A stretch of DNA of 64,000 nucleotides, taken from the NCBI GenBank assembly GCA_038380795.1, contig CM076266.1, forward strand, positions 32,624,145-32,688,144, given 5' to 3'. Shown piece by piece: positions 53,497 through 64,000 of this stretch. The notes under the pieces are model-generated. The model worked only from the letters and a program-made list of their open reading frames with translations. It did no database searches and was not told the DNA's origin. The stretch is from Pyrocephalus nanus (taxonomy: Eukaryota > Chordata > Aves > Passeriformes > Tyrannidae). The position numbers and the translations under genes were made by a program. Position 1 is the stretch's first letter. The number at the start of each line of letters is the position of its first letter.

Positions 53497-53835
53497 ACGC
53501 AAGACCTTATCGCTCTCTACAGCTGTTTGAATGGAGGTTGTAGACAGGTGGGGGTCGGTCTCTTGTCCCAGATAACAAGTGACAAAACCAGAGGAAATGG
53601 CCTCAAGTTGTGCCAGGGGAGGTTTAGATTGGATATTAGGAACGTTTTCTTCACTGGAAGGGTTGTCAAGCATTTGACCAGGCTGCCGAGGGAAGTGGTG
53701 GAGTCACCGTCCCTGGGGGGTGTTTAAAAGATGTGTAGATGTGATATCTGGGGACATGGTTTTGTGGTGGACTTTACAGTGCTGGACTTTGTGATACTGA
53801 AGATCTTTTCCAGTCTAAATGATTTCTTGAAAGTG
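53497..53835 (+). mobile_element. CR1 LINE 3' fragment between the OXSM and NGLY1 promoters
   Basis: Includes CTTATCGCTCTCTACAGCTG, GGAAATGGCCTCAAGTTGTG, GGGGAGGTTTAGATTGGATA and TCTTTTCCAGTCTAAATGAT. Lies just upstream of the OXSM CpG island. Confidence 0.9.
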
Positions 53836-55869
53836 CTCCCCCTCACGGATGCTGAAATGCTGGTAGAGAAGACTAAATGATCACTTTGGCTTTACAGGAG
53901 TGTCTTGAAATACGTGAACAAATATGACAACAGCACCAATGCACATAAGTAAACTATTTGTGGTTGCTGCTTCCAGCTGCAAGAACGGATGATCTGAACT
54001 GAGACCAAGCTATGCCTGAAATGATGTGTACGAACGACTAAATTTTTACTTAGGACAGTGGTATCTCACTTAAAATACACAAAAACTCGGAAGCTACCAT
54101 GGCAGACCATAAAATGTGTGTCAAAGTCTCATCAACAGAGACATGAATTAATTACATGAATGAGGAGTTTACTTAGTAGGTGATACCTTTTATAGTGTAG
54201 AGCAGTAAGAAAACTGAAATGTGTTTACTCACGCACCATACAATGATGCTTATTATCTGCAGTCACAGCTACGTCTAAATACAAACTATAGCACAGTAAT
54301 GAAGCACCTACTGCAGTAAAAAAGAGAAAAAAAACAACCCTACATGCCAGAAGGGAGAAAAATGAAAGATTTAATATAGAAAAACACCTCACTATTTTTA
54401 AATTAAGCATCTGTATTTAATTTCCCTTTAGAAATAACATTCCCTGGACATTCGGTGTGTTAGTAATTTGCTGGAAGTTGGCACTTGGTCTTCTCAATTT
54501 TCATACAGCTTTCCTATGAGTACTTCCAAAGCATTACAAATGCTATACTTATATGCATTATACAATTATGTTACACATATAACAGTTTAATTAATCATTA
54601 AATTTCAGAGCGCAACCAACATTCAGAGCCATATAACTATGTGAAAGACGTGGAAAGGAAGTTAAAAACTGAAGCAGCAGCCAAGGAACATCATCTTAAA
54701 TTAAAATTTTATTACTTTGGTACCAGTTCCATGATTCTGAGGGCTGTGTTAATAACTTTTTTCAACTATGCTAGTAGGAATAATAAGTGTAATCTCAGCA
54801 AAAGTGAATTGCCCACTGTTAAATCCCAGTTTTGTGAGGGATATGTACCACTTTCTTTTAAAAAACCACAGAAGTTGAACAGTGACCTGTAAGAAGCAGA
54901 TAGCAGAGCTAGAATGTAATGTCAACTGCAAAATCAGGCTAAATTTTAAAGACCTCTTTTGCTTGGAACTCTTTAAATCTGCGTTCCTAAGAAAGCAAAG
55001 CCTCACCAGTCTTTGTCCAAGGTTCTTGACTGCAGTTCTTTCACTGATAGCACAAATGTCTAGAAGCAGCAGACCAGGACTTTTTTGCTTTGCTGGAACA
55101 GGCTTTGGGTAGTGCTGGGCAAGGTGTCGAGGCGGCGGCGAGTTGCTTCAGTGGCATTCCCAGCCAGGTAGCCCAGGTGAGGCGGAAGGTTTGGCGCCAT
55201 CAGAGAACGCTGCCAAACCAGGGCAGTACAAAAGGGGATTTATATCCTTGAGGACGTTACTGCCTGCCAGGGGGCTCCCGATGTTGCAAAATGTGGAATA
55301 TGTAAACATTTTCTTAGGACAGGATGTTCTTTGAGGTTTGATCTTTGTCTACTTTCAAGTGAAATCAATAAGAAAGGAGATTTAATCAAGCTCTCAGTGG
55401 TGTTTCAGGTGTTAAAAAGATAAACTGCTTGTTGAAAGAATTTGCTTTGTTAAGGTTTAGGGCTCGACGTGTTTCAGTGATCTCGAACCTAGGGGAAGGT
55501 TAACAAAGCATGGGAAGGACGTAACAGTGATAGTGGACACAAAGAAAGCAGAATTTACTGACCACAAGGACATTTGGCAGAACCCCCTAGATAAGGAAGA
55601 AACTCAATTAACCAACAGAAGTCTAATTAATAAGAGAACTAGGTAACTTGTCGCTAATGAACATTAATGCCTTTGTTCGCTAGCATGTAGAAATAGCGAA
55701 AAGTTTTAGTAGCCGTCGTGCTAGCTTTGTGGATTTGCCACGTGGCACCCCTTTCTGAGTAGAACTGTAAATAAATCAGATACCTCCACTCTGTGTGTGG
55801 ATTGGCCTCTTGCATACCAGGGGAAAAAAGAACCTATTTTGGGACAGCATGGTGTGACCGGTACCCAGA
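53836..55869. other. Interval between OXSM and NGLY1 promoters
   Basis: Mostly AT-rich. A small GC-rich patch with GGCGGCGGCGAG lies at about 55,125-55,200. No exon proven. Confidence 0.6.
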
Positions 55870-56215
55870 GGGCTTTGGGGATGGATTGGCGCTCCGTCTC
55901 TGAGCCCTCCGGCCCTTTAAGGCCCCCCCTTGTGCGTGTGACGCCGCGGCGGGGGCGGACGGCGCTGCCGGGAAGCGGAGGTGGGGGGGGAAGCGATGGC
56001 GGCTGCGTTGGGTCCGTCGTCAGTGCCGGGTTCGGCCGCTGTGAGCGAGCTGTGCCAGAATGGCCGCGAGATCTTCCTGGAGGCGTCGCGCCTGCTCCTC
56101 ACCTACGCCGACAACATCCTCCGGTGAGCCGGCTCGCCGCCTCCGTCCCGCGGGCGGTGCCGCAGGGTCCCCGCGGCCGCGCCCCGGCGCCGAGCGGGGG
56201 CTGCGGGTCCGTTGT
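55870..56215 (+). promoter_or_regulatory. CpG island over NGLY1 promoter and first exon
   Basis: GC-rich and CpG-dense sequence covers the NGLY1 start codon and the start of intron 1. Inverted CCAAT motifs (ATTGG) occur at 55,885-55,889 and near 55,800, and a TGACGC half-site at 55,939-55,944. No TATA box is evident, in line with a housekeeping gene. Confidence 0.75.
55996..56123 (+). CDS. NGLY1: NGLY1 coding exon 1
   Basis: Starts [13 protein letters not shown] and ends within the Arg codon of NILR, before donor GTGAGC (phase 2). It encodes the start of the PUB domain. Confidence 0.95.
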
Positions 56216-59200
56216 GTAATGCCGAAGTTCAGAAGCTTCTCGCGGGGTTTTTTTGGCGTTGTTTTAAAAATAAGGTTACTTAGCTAGAGGTGTGGTGTCC
56301 TGGATTTTTATTTCCTTTTTTTTTTTTTTTTTTTTTTTAATCGCAGCTTGGTTTGTTTTGAAAGCTTGAGGGGCTTTTTTACGTGTTAAACGCAAAATCA
56401 TGCGTTGTCCCTTATTTTGCAAGCATTTATTCACCTAAAAGCTGGCAATAACAAGTAATGATGGTTTTAACTTGATTTTAACTTGATTTTAACTTGATTT
56501 TAACTTGATTTTAACTTGATTTTAACTTGATTTTAACTTGATTTTAACTTGATTTTAACTTGATTTTAACTTGATTTTAACTTGATTTTAACTTGATTTT
56601 AACTTGATTTTAACTTCATTTTAACTTCATTTTAACTTCATTTTAACTTCATTTTAACTTCATTTTAACTTCAAACTTCTTCATTTTAATTTTTTTTAAT
56701 TATTATTTATTTATTTATTTCTGAATTTTTCTCTTGCCCTTGATGTCTTCTTCCAGAATCTCGGGGTGTGCGAGCTGCCCGTCCCTGTCTGTATATACTT
56801 GTAAAAGCTTCTGTGTGCCAGAGAATGGTGCATCCTGGGTTGACTCCTTTTAAAGCAAGAAGGGAGAGAAGGAGGTTTTTAGAAGTTGAAAGAGGAAATA
56901 GGATGTGAGAGACAGCCCTGGGAGAAGTAGATACCGCAGTTGTTTCACCCACGTTCACCAGGCAGCTTAGCACAGCTTCCAAGGTGGGACTAAAGCCATC
57001 CAGCATCAAGCTGAGGGGTTCAATTAGAGTGCTGCCAGGTAGTGGGTGATGTGAAATTGTCTCTGAGTGTCACTGCCAGACTAAGCCCTGCTGGGTAGCA
57101 TTGTAAAACGTGTTTATGACTTGAAGTCGTGAGCTAAAATTTAGCACCAGTTTGTCACTGTTAAAGTGCAAAAGGACAAGAATTAAGGAGAAATCTGACG
57201 TAGGTTTCACATTCTGCCTATGGGGTATGAGTGAAACTAAACTTTTAAAAAATCCCTTATGAGTGACTAATGCTGCTTAGTGCAGTTACCCTATTTTAAG
57301 TGTTTATTTAATTTGCAAACATAATTACAACTTTCAATTTCCTCAGGAATCCATATGAAGAAAAATATAGATTAATTCGGATTGGAAATCCAGCATTTTC
57401 TACAAGGCTGTTGCCTGTCAGAGGAGCAGTTGAATGTTTATTTGAAATGGGGTTTCAGGAGGTGAGTATAATTTACTAATTTCTGCTGTCTTCATCAGTT
57501 TACACACTAAAATTGATGGATAATTTTTTTCTGCTTCCCCAGTTGCAAGGCAGTAGATTTTTAAGCCAGTTGCTATTTTTTTCAATCCTTGTTTGCAGGT
57601 ATCCACAGTTAACCAACAGCAGATTTAGATGGGTCTGCTTCAGAAATCTGGTGAAGCTAGAGATAAGCTAATCTGTGACAAGATTGGTTTTCTGTTGCTC
57701 AGGTGCACTGCTGGTTTGCTGACTGGCTGGATACATTCCACCAAGGAAATAGTGGGAGGCAGGGTGAAAACCCCCTCTCTTAATAGCAACTTGCTGTTAG
57801 GTGGACATCAGACATTGTAAATGCATGTAGAAACTGTCATTTGGAAGAGAGAAAAAGAAAGCCCCTCTCTTCTGCTCCTTTTTCCTGCTGTCAGTAGGGC
57901 TTCTGTGGCCCCATAGTGGGTTAGATAAGGGAAGCTGATTTAATAAAAAATCAATTCCCTAAAACAAAACCAGAGATATTTTTCATCCAGTTCATAGTGC
58001 AGCTGCACAAGTACTGGTGTTGTCATGATAGCAGTAAAGGACAGTAGACTCTTCAAGTAGTATGAGGAGGGTTGAGTCTTTAAAAGTTCATTTTAAAAAG
58101 TTAGAAAATTGTATCCTGAAGTAGTTTGGAGTGAATCTTGATTCTGTTGCGGTCACACAGATGTATTTCGAAGATTGCTTTGTGTCCTGATGTGGTTCCT
58201 GTCTTTAAGTGGAACTTAAACTGCCAAGATTAACTGTTAAATTAGAAGCAGCCTTTGTAATTATTGGAGACCTGGGGTGAAAACCCAGCTCTTGTTTAGT
58301 GGTGCAAAGCTCTTGCTTTTCTTTGTCTATTTGATGCCACACTTCTCTAGGGTTACATATATTATGTTACTTAGGCCAAGCTGTCATGAGACCTCTGCCT
58401 TCTCTTTGGGTTCATTAGTGTAATTGTTCTAATTTAAAAAAAAAAAGGTGTGCTGAAAGAAATGGTGACTGCACAAGGAGAAACAGTCTGTGGATTTATT
58501 CTCATGCTGGTGCTCAGGCGACTTCTAATGATGTATTTTAGCCAGGAGATGGTGTAACTAGTGAAGCACTAGTTCTCAGTGTGTTGGCTCAGTCTTATGG
58601 TTATTTTGTCAGTCAAGGCTGGAGCTCACCAATTTCTCTTCAGCTAGTTAACTAAAATTGTTTCTTCTTTTATCTCTTCTTGGTAAGCAGACTTTTTAAA
58701 TTAAAAAATGAGGAATGTATTTCCTCACTCTTCTGGGAGCTTGACACATTCCATTTAGTTTTGCGGTGATTTTAAGTGTTAATGTGAAGCACAGCATCTG
58801 CAATAATAGGTGACCTAAGGTAGCTGTGGAAAAACAAATTACCTTAATGAATAGAAGTGTTTCAGTGGTAGAAACTGAGACTGTTACAGTATAAATGCTT
58901 CAGGATAGTCATGTTTTTAGTAACCTGTTTTTTTATGCTAGAGTATGCTGATACTTGCTTCTGTAACAGTTACTGATGTTTTGTTATGCTTCGTGTTACA
59001 ATCAATAATAGGAGCCCAGAAATCAACCTGGGTACAGGTCTCAATAAAAATAATATGTCTTATCTGAAAACTTGAACCTAATAAATATTAGTATGGAAGA
59101 GAATTCCCAGCAGATGCCATTCTGAGGTCTTCTTCCCCCAGCATTGGCTGTCCTATTATGTTGCCAAGCATTTCACTGCCATCCTGTGACAACTGAGCAT

Positions 59201-62200
59201 TTGTTGTTCATTTCTGTTGTTGCTGCTTTCGCTGCAAAACCTTAATTTCATAGTCCACGTGTGGCTCTGCAGAATAAGTTAGAATAAGAGCATGTTGTTA
59301 TGGATCCTTTTTCTCTAGATTGACTATAAGTTCTTAATCTAATGGCTTCTGAAGCTGTGAGGGACCCCAAGCTTCTGCTGTGAAGGGACCTAATCTTAAA
59401 ACTGAATCCTGCCAAGTCTTAGCATGCCAACTAACAAACCGTTGACTAGATCTGCATTAACTGCTGCTGAACTAATTTGTCTAAATTTCAGGGAGAAACT
59501 CACCTGGTTTTCCCTAAGGAAGCTTCGATTGAGCAACTACGTAAAATCAGAGACTTAATTGCTGGAGAGAGAAGCAGCAGGCTGAATGAGTCAAACCAAA
59601 TCCCCAAATCAGGATCCGCTGAAACTGTCAGCAGCACTCAGACAGCTGCACAACGGCCTTCAAGACCTGCTGATTCTGCTCTTGCCCCTGCCCGTCAGCG
59701 ACCAGAAGCATCACTTGTGCAGTCTCTTGAAATGGTAATTATAACCTGAAAACTCTATAGGTTCATTAGTCTTGAATATAAAGATTGAAGAGAAGTTGAC
59801 TGTTGGGATAGGTTGCTCAGAGAAGCGGAGTAGTCTCCAAATGAGCACATTTTTAAGCTCTGTCTGAGTAAAGCTTAGAGGAACTTGGCCTGACCTCATA
59901 GCTAATCCTGTTTTGAGTAGGAGATTGGACTAGAGGGTTTTTTTCCAATGGTTTCTGAAGTTTTTTAAGTTATCAGGATAGTGTTGGTTACTGAACTATG
60001 ACATACTGTTTATGTCCAATACCTACCCAAGATCAGTGGACGAGAAATTGTGCAGCATGGTTTGAAGTGATGGCTTTTGGGGATAGAGGGCTCTCAGTGA
60101 CCCATCATCACTCAAACTGTCCTTTGGGAAGGGAACTGTTGTAGACACTTGAATATTGGGCTGTTTAATTATGCTAGCTATGCCTCTAAAATATATTAAC
60201 TAGATTTATTTGAATTGGGTTGTGGGGTTCTGTTTTTTTTTTGTGGGTTTTTTTTTTTTTGGTGTTTTTTTTGTGTTTTTTTTTTTTTTTTTGTTTGTTT
60301 TTTTGTTTTTTTGTTTTTTTGGTTGGTTGGTTGGTTGGTTTTTTGCCTGCTTCTTGATTTTTACTGTTTCAGCTACTTCTGCAGTGGTGGTTGGAAGTGA
60401 TTTATAAAACCTCTAGAGTGACTTGCTGCTGTGTTGCTTAGTAGTGGAACCTTTAAAAGTTGATCTTGCAATGAGAAAAATGTTGCAGATTTCAAGTTGA
60501 CACAATGTACTCTGATGTTAATCCTTGCCATTTATACTTGTTCTGCCCAGACATACACTAGCCATCAGAGTAGTGGATCCATTTCTTTGCAACTATTAAT
60601 TTTCCATGCTTCTTGATATTCAGCATGGATGGTGGGACCAAACTTACTACAATTTAGAAGCATTGGTAATGCAATGTTGGCTCTTTATTAGAATGCTGTA
60701 TTTTAGCTTATCTTCAGGGAACTATACTGGTAGCTCTCTGAGCCATTGAATTTGATCTGTATAGTCTGGGTTGATGGGAAGGAAGTCCATAAAATACCTT
60801 CTGGCTGTGACTTGGCTCTTTTGCTTGCACAGCAGTGGGGGTTTTGATTTTTAGTGAGTATGATGCTTAGTTATAGTTGTATTATTGTTGTGTGCTCTGC
60901 TGACAAATGTCAGAGAGATTTAGAGCGGTTTCTGTAGAGCAAGCATTTTTTTTCTTGCCTATGTGTTACATTTGTCATTCATGGGAGTCCTGGTAAGTAC
61001 AGGGAAAATTGGCTTTTTTGAGACAACACAGGAATATTCCCAGTTGGCACAGTTCTAGGGGCCTAACCTATCGTTGTTTTACCTCAGCTATCTCTTCTGC
61101 ATATCTTGTCATAAAATGTTTTTGAGACTTTGGGAAAGGAAAGCTCTGGCTAGTCATTAATTCTGTTGGATGGATTCTGATCCTTTCCTGGATGGCATAG
61201 TGACGACAGGAGGAAAGCCAAACTTAGAACTGCAGTGAGGTTCTAAGATGTTTGCATAAGACTTCATTGTTACACAGTGGTTCCATGAAACCAGTTAAGC
61301 ACTACTGTAACATTTAGGATGTTTGCCAGGGGGAAAACTGGAGTAGTTTTTTTGGGAGACTTCCTGCTGTGCTGAGCAATATCTCTGAATACTCTTTCAG
61401 GAAGCTGACAGAACATGAAGGTCTATAAGACTTTGGCAGCCTCTAACATCCCTTATTTCTGTTCTTTCAACTTGCATTAAGGTGAATCTGGACACAATGG
61501 AGTTTATGACGTTAAACCAGTTATGTATAGCTTATGAGCTGCAGGAGGAGTAAAACCAGCTCTGTTCTGTTTTTAGCACTTACAAAAATTAAAGACTGGT
61601 CCCTCAGTACTCTTCAGCATCAAAATAATCACTTGTAGTTAAAGTGCTCCTTTGAAAGGAGATATCTTCTGAAGAGTTCTCACACTTGTGTTTGCTACCA
61701 GCATCTCAGGAAAGTGTGGGATTTTTGATTAAATTAAGATGGTAGTTAACAAGGCTAAAGACTGAAGCATGATATAGCAGTAGAGAAAAGGTAATTTAGC
61801 AGGGCCACGGGCTTCCCCTCCAAATATGCCAGGCCCTTAATTTAAAAATCCCATTTAATTTTTCTGTATTACTCCCCTTTAAATGGGAGTAAATAGCTTC
61901 CTTAGCCACCAACTCCATTATTATTAACTTCAGCTGTTTATTTCAGTAGCTGTGGGTGTACCTTATTGGGTGCAAGTTGTAGTTGTCACTAGGTGACACT
62001 TAGGATGACTGACTGAAGAAGCCTAGTTCTCATACACAATTTCTACTGAAACGGAGTGTTTATCTTACGGTCTCAAGGCTGTCTGTTCAAATCTGTATCA
62101 GAGTTGATCTGTAAGAGAAGGAAGTAGACAAGCAACATTCATAAATAAGAAATAGAAAAGCAGCAGTCATCAATAACAAGACTTCTACGAACTGGTGTAG

Positions 62201-62763
62201 CAGTATCCAGGAAATGAAAGTGATTATACAGGAGTTTTTTGTGGATTTCAGGTAAAATGCGTCCAAAAGTAAGGTGGGGGGATGGAGTAGGGGACTGGAA
62301 CAAGTGAAAAGCTTTGCTGTCAGAGGTGTCCTTAGAAACAGTTTTCTCTCTGAGTCAGTACGCATTTCACTGAGGACATCATTCAGAATGCTCAGAGGTG
62401 ACAAGGTCTGATTTACAGTTTGGGTGGTGTTGCCTGAGACTTTTGTTGATGTCTTTACAAATAAGCATTTCACCTGCAAATACATATAATGTAAGTGTGA
62501 ATATAGAATTATGACTGATTTAAGCTAAAAATAGGAGAGCTTGGGTTTTTTGCCTTAAGGTGAAAGTTCATAAATTGTCTTATAACTGAAAATCCTGTTA
62601 CAGGCTGCAAATATCTTGAAAACACTTCAAACAAAATTTGAGGATCTTGTGTTGATGTATGAGAATCCTTCTATTCAGCAAAAAGCATTAGCTGCGATTC
62701 CCCTTCAGGAATTAAAGAGCAAGGCTCAGAAAAAGCTATCACATGCTACAAAACTGGACAAAG
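55996..62763 (+). CDS. NGLY1: NGLY1: peptide-N(4)-(N-acetyl-beta-glucosaminyl)asparagine amidase, 5' part (4 exons; runs off the window)
   Basis: Joins 55,996-56,123, 57,347-57,461, 59,492-59,734 and 62,604-62,763: 646 coding bases, 215 codons plus one base, of a protein that is about 650 residues in human. The enzyme is a cytosolic amidase that strips N-glycans from misfolded glycoproteins exported by ER-associated degradation. The part seen is the N-terminal PUB domain (about residues 28-100), which in the family binds the C-terminal tail of p97/VCP; recognisable stretches are [32 protein letters not shown] and [14 protein letters not shown] Ser/Thr/Gln/Ala-rich linker follows, then a segment like mammalian YENPALQEKAL (here [11 protein letters not shown]). 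The transglutaminase-like Cys-His-Asp core and the PAW domain lie beyond 64,000. The start has G at -3 and +4. All four exons keep frame and have GT-AG borders. Confidence 0.97.
56316..56338. repeat. Poly-T run in NGLY1 intron 1
   Basis: 23 consecutive T. Confidence 0.9.
56465..56673 (+). repeat. 11-bp minisatellite, 19 units, in NGLY1 intron 1
   Basis: Thirteen consecutive units of TTTTAACTTGA, then six of TTTTAACTTCA, with no other change within units. The first variant unit carries its C at 56,617. The array is followed by a degenerate partial copy and an AT-rich run. Confidence 0.97.
57347..57461 (+). CDS. NGLY1: NGLY1 coding exon 2
   Basis: Acceptor TTTCCTCAG, donor GTGAGT. The first G completes Arg43, followed by [18 protein letters not shown] and onward to EMGFQE (phase 0 end). 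PUB domain core. Confidence 0.95.
57462..59491 (+). other. NGLY1 intron 2
   Basis: GTGAGT donor to TTTCAG acceptor. About 2 kb of unique AT-rich sequence; no repeat or RNA gene recognised. Confidence 0.9.
59492..59734 (+). CDS. NGLY1: NGLY1 coding exon 3
   Basis: Acceptor AAATTTCAG, then [16 protein letters not shown]; ends at ...QSLEM before donor GTAATT. 81 codons, phase 0 at both ends. The second half is a low-complexity Ser/Thr/Ala/Pro/Gln linker that differs strongly from mammalian NGLY1. Confidence 0.93.
59799..59950 (+). mobile_element. Decayed CR1 3' tail in NGLY1 intron 3
   Basis: GGATAGGTTGCTCAGAGAAG, then GTTTTGAGTAGGAGATTGGA and CTAGAGGG match the final part of CR1 loosely. Old copy. 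Confidence 0.65.
60219..60344 (+). repeat. T-rich tract with (GGTT)n in NGLY1 intron 3
   Basis: Poly-T broken by single G or GGG, then five GGTT units (60,321-60,341). ORFs here are artefacts. Confidence 0.9.
62604..62763 (+). CDS. NGLY1: NGLY1 coding exon 4
   Basis: Acceptor TGTTACAG, then [19 protein letters not shown] and onward to THE KLDKG boundary, before donor GTAATG (phase 1). The following exon is not within the window. Confidence 0.93.
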
Positions 62764-64000
62764 GTAATGCTGCCAGGTTATAATGTATATGAAACTAGAA
62801 ATATGCTTTGAAACATACTATGTATTGGCTGTGTGTATTTGGTCATATGTTTGCAGGTTCCAAATGCTGTTTCTAAGGTGGAATTACCTTCTTTCTAATT
62901 TCCTACTCTGTCCTTCTCTTATTTTTTATTTTACTGTTGTCATCCGTCTTTTACTGCTTCACACAAATTTTTGAGTTTTAGTTTCTGAATTAGTAGTAAA
63001 CAATGCTGGGGAAACAAATGGAGTGAGCATGTGCTGTTGTGTTCCTTGAATTTAGAGTGAAATGGGTACAACAAGAGGAGGGGAACTGTTTGTTTGAGTA
63101 GTCACTATTTTGAAATTGTCAATTCTTGCAATTTTCCTGTACGTACTATAGTTCTAAATTCAGAATAAAATCTTTAAATACTACTTCTCTTTTTTAAAGT
63201 GATATTAGTGAGATTTTGCACAAGACATTTCCAAGATGCCACCTGATATAAACAATCACCTTTCTTGCTAATGTTTAAATGAAAAGGGTTGTTCACATGC
63301 CATCCTCTTGGAGCTAGATGTGGAATGTAGGCCTAAATACTTGTGGTATCAGTCTCTAAAGTTTATTTTCTTCATAAATGCAAATTTGTTTTGAATGCAT
63401 GAAGTTGTTTTTAGTTAAAACAATACATTTATATTTTCAGGTGACGGTTTTAGATTTGTTTCAGTGATATAGTGAAATATTATTCTATGTGATAAATATT
63501 AAAAAAAAAAAAAACAATTCCAAGACCATCTTTAAACAAAAAAAATCCTTCTCACTGTGAATCTTTGATAGAAGACTCTTTGAAGCAATTCTGTTAACTT
63601 TATGGGAGTGCTCTTGGTTTGCAAACCAGAAATAATCTCATCCCATGCTTTTTTATAAATTACTTTGTGATGTCTCATAAAGCCACGTGGTAATATGTAA
63701 TTGTGCCTTTGGCATTAGGGAATTTTTTCATAGTGGATTTTCTTTGTAGTTTTTGTTTTCTTATAAAACTGTACTAGGAAGTAAGAAACTACATGGACAA
63801 GTACTAAGCATACTCATTCAGCATGCAATGGAGAAAAGAGACTTAGCAGTAATAAATGACAACTATTAAATTCCTTCAAGAAGCAAAAAAAAAAAAAAGA
63901 TGACCATACCTCATAGACTCTGTTCTAATACTGCTGTGCACGTTGTTTAAAAAGGGGAAGGAAGGAGTAGGATAGTGTTTCCAGGTGCTTCCCAAGCCAT
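62764..64000 (+). other. NGLY1 intron 4 (start; continues past the window)
   Basis: Begins with GTAATG. No sequence resembling the next conserved NGLY1 exon (zinc-binding Cys motifs and catalytic core) occurs before 64,000, so the intron runs off the end. Short poly-A runs at about 63,500 and 63,885. Confidence 0.8.

Larger units (their letters stand above)
56124..57346 (+). other. NGLY1 intron 1
   Basis: GTGAGC donor to CCTCAG acceptor. Contains a long poly-T (56,316-56,338) and an 11-bp minisatellite (56,465-56,673); the rest is unremarkable. Confidence 0.9.
59735..62603 (+). other. NGLY1 intron 3
   Basis: GTAATT donor to TGTTACAG acceptor. Contains a decayed CR1 tail (59,799-59,950) and a T-rich tract with G interruptions (60,219-60,344). 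The rest shows nothing recognisable. Confidence 0.9.

Noticed and set aside
53155..53673. 172-residue minus-strand ORF over the CpG island
   Set aside because: Its N-terminal part is antisense CR1 and the rest is GC-rich promoter; open frame by composition.
55797..56219. 140-residue plus-strand ORF over the NGLY1 start
   Set aside because: Out of frame with the conserved NGLY1 protein and runs through the donor into the intron.
60210..60407. Two Phe-rich membrane-like ORFs
   Set aside because: Translation of a poly-T tract in NGLY1 intron 3.
1..64000. CRISPR arrays, tRNA or rRNA genes, bacterial insertion sequences
   Set aside because: None seen; repeats are microsatellites, one minisatellite and non-LTR retroelement remnants.

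Overview
The window looks like bird nuclear DNA. It is AT-rich, most recognisable interspersed repeats are CR1 LINE fragments with the typical 3' end (runs like TCATAGAATCATAGAATG in antisense), genes have GT-AG introns with small exons, and two genes are in a head-to-head arrangement known from vertebrates. No bacterial-style genes, operons or CRISPR arrays are present. I cannot name the species.

Layout. About 1-47,170 is a gene desert downstream of OXSM. It holds CR1 fragments, simple repeats, one isolated CpG-rich patch (about 37,865-38,075) and a fossil retroelement at about 16,205-18,480. By synteny with human 3p24 (TOP2B-NGLY1-OXSM-LRRC3B) this side should lead towards LRRC3B. OXSM (mitochondrial beta-ketoacyl-ACP synthase) lies on the minus strand: two coding exons (51,178-50,196 and 47,788-47,386) give a complete 461-residue protein, and a CpG-rich probable promoter sits at about 53,060-53,420. 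NGLY1 (cytosolic peptide:N-glycanase) lies on the plus strand with its CpG-rich start at about 55,870-56,215. Its first four coding exons (55,996-62,763) encode the PUB domain and the following linker; the catalytic exons are beyond the window. The two genes do not share a pathway: one elongates mitochondrial acyl chains, the other removes N-glycans from misfolded glycoproteins. They are linked by a divergent promoter interval of about 2.6 kb that contains a CR1 copy.

The most interesting hidden structure is the minus-strand fossil at 16,205-18,480. It is a decayed non-LTR retrotransposon whose conserved blocks run in the order reverse transcriptase, zinc-knuckle-like segment, restriction-like endonuclease, as in the R2 clade. 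It is interrupted by a CR1 insertion and carries a perfect 41-bp internal duplication. Other notable items are an 11-bp minisatellite with sorted variants in NGLY1 intron 1, a tiny upstream ORF just before the OXSM start, a long polypyrimidine microsatellite, and the lone CpG island in the desert.
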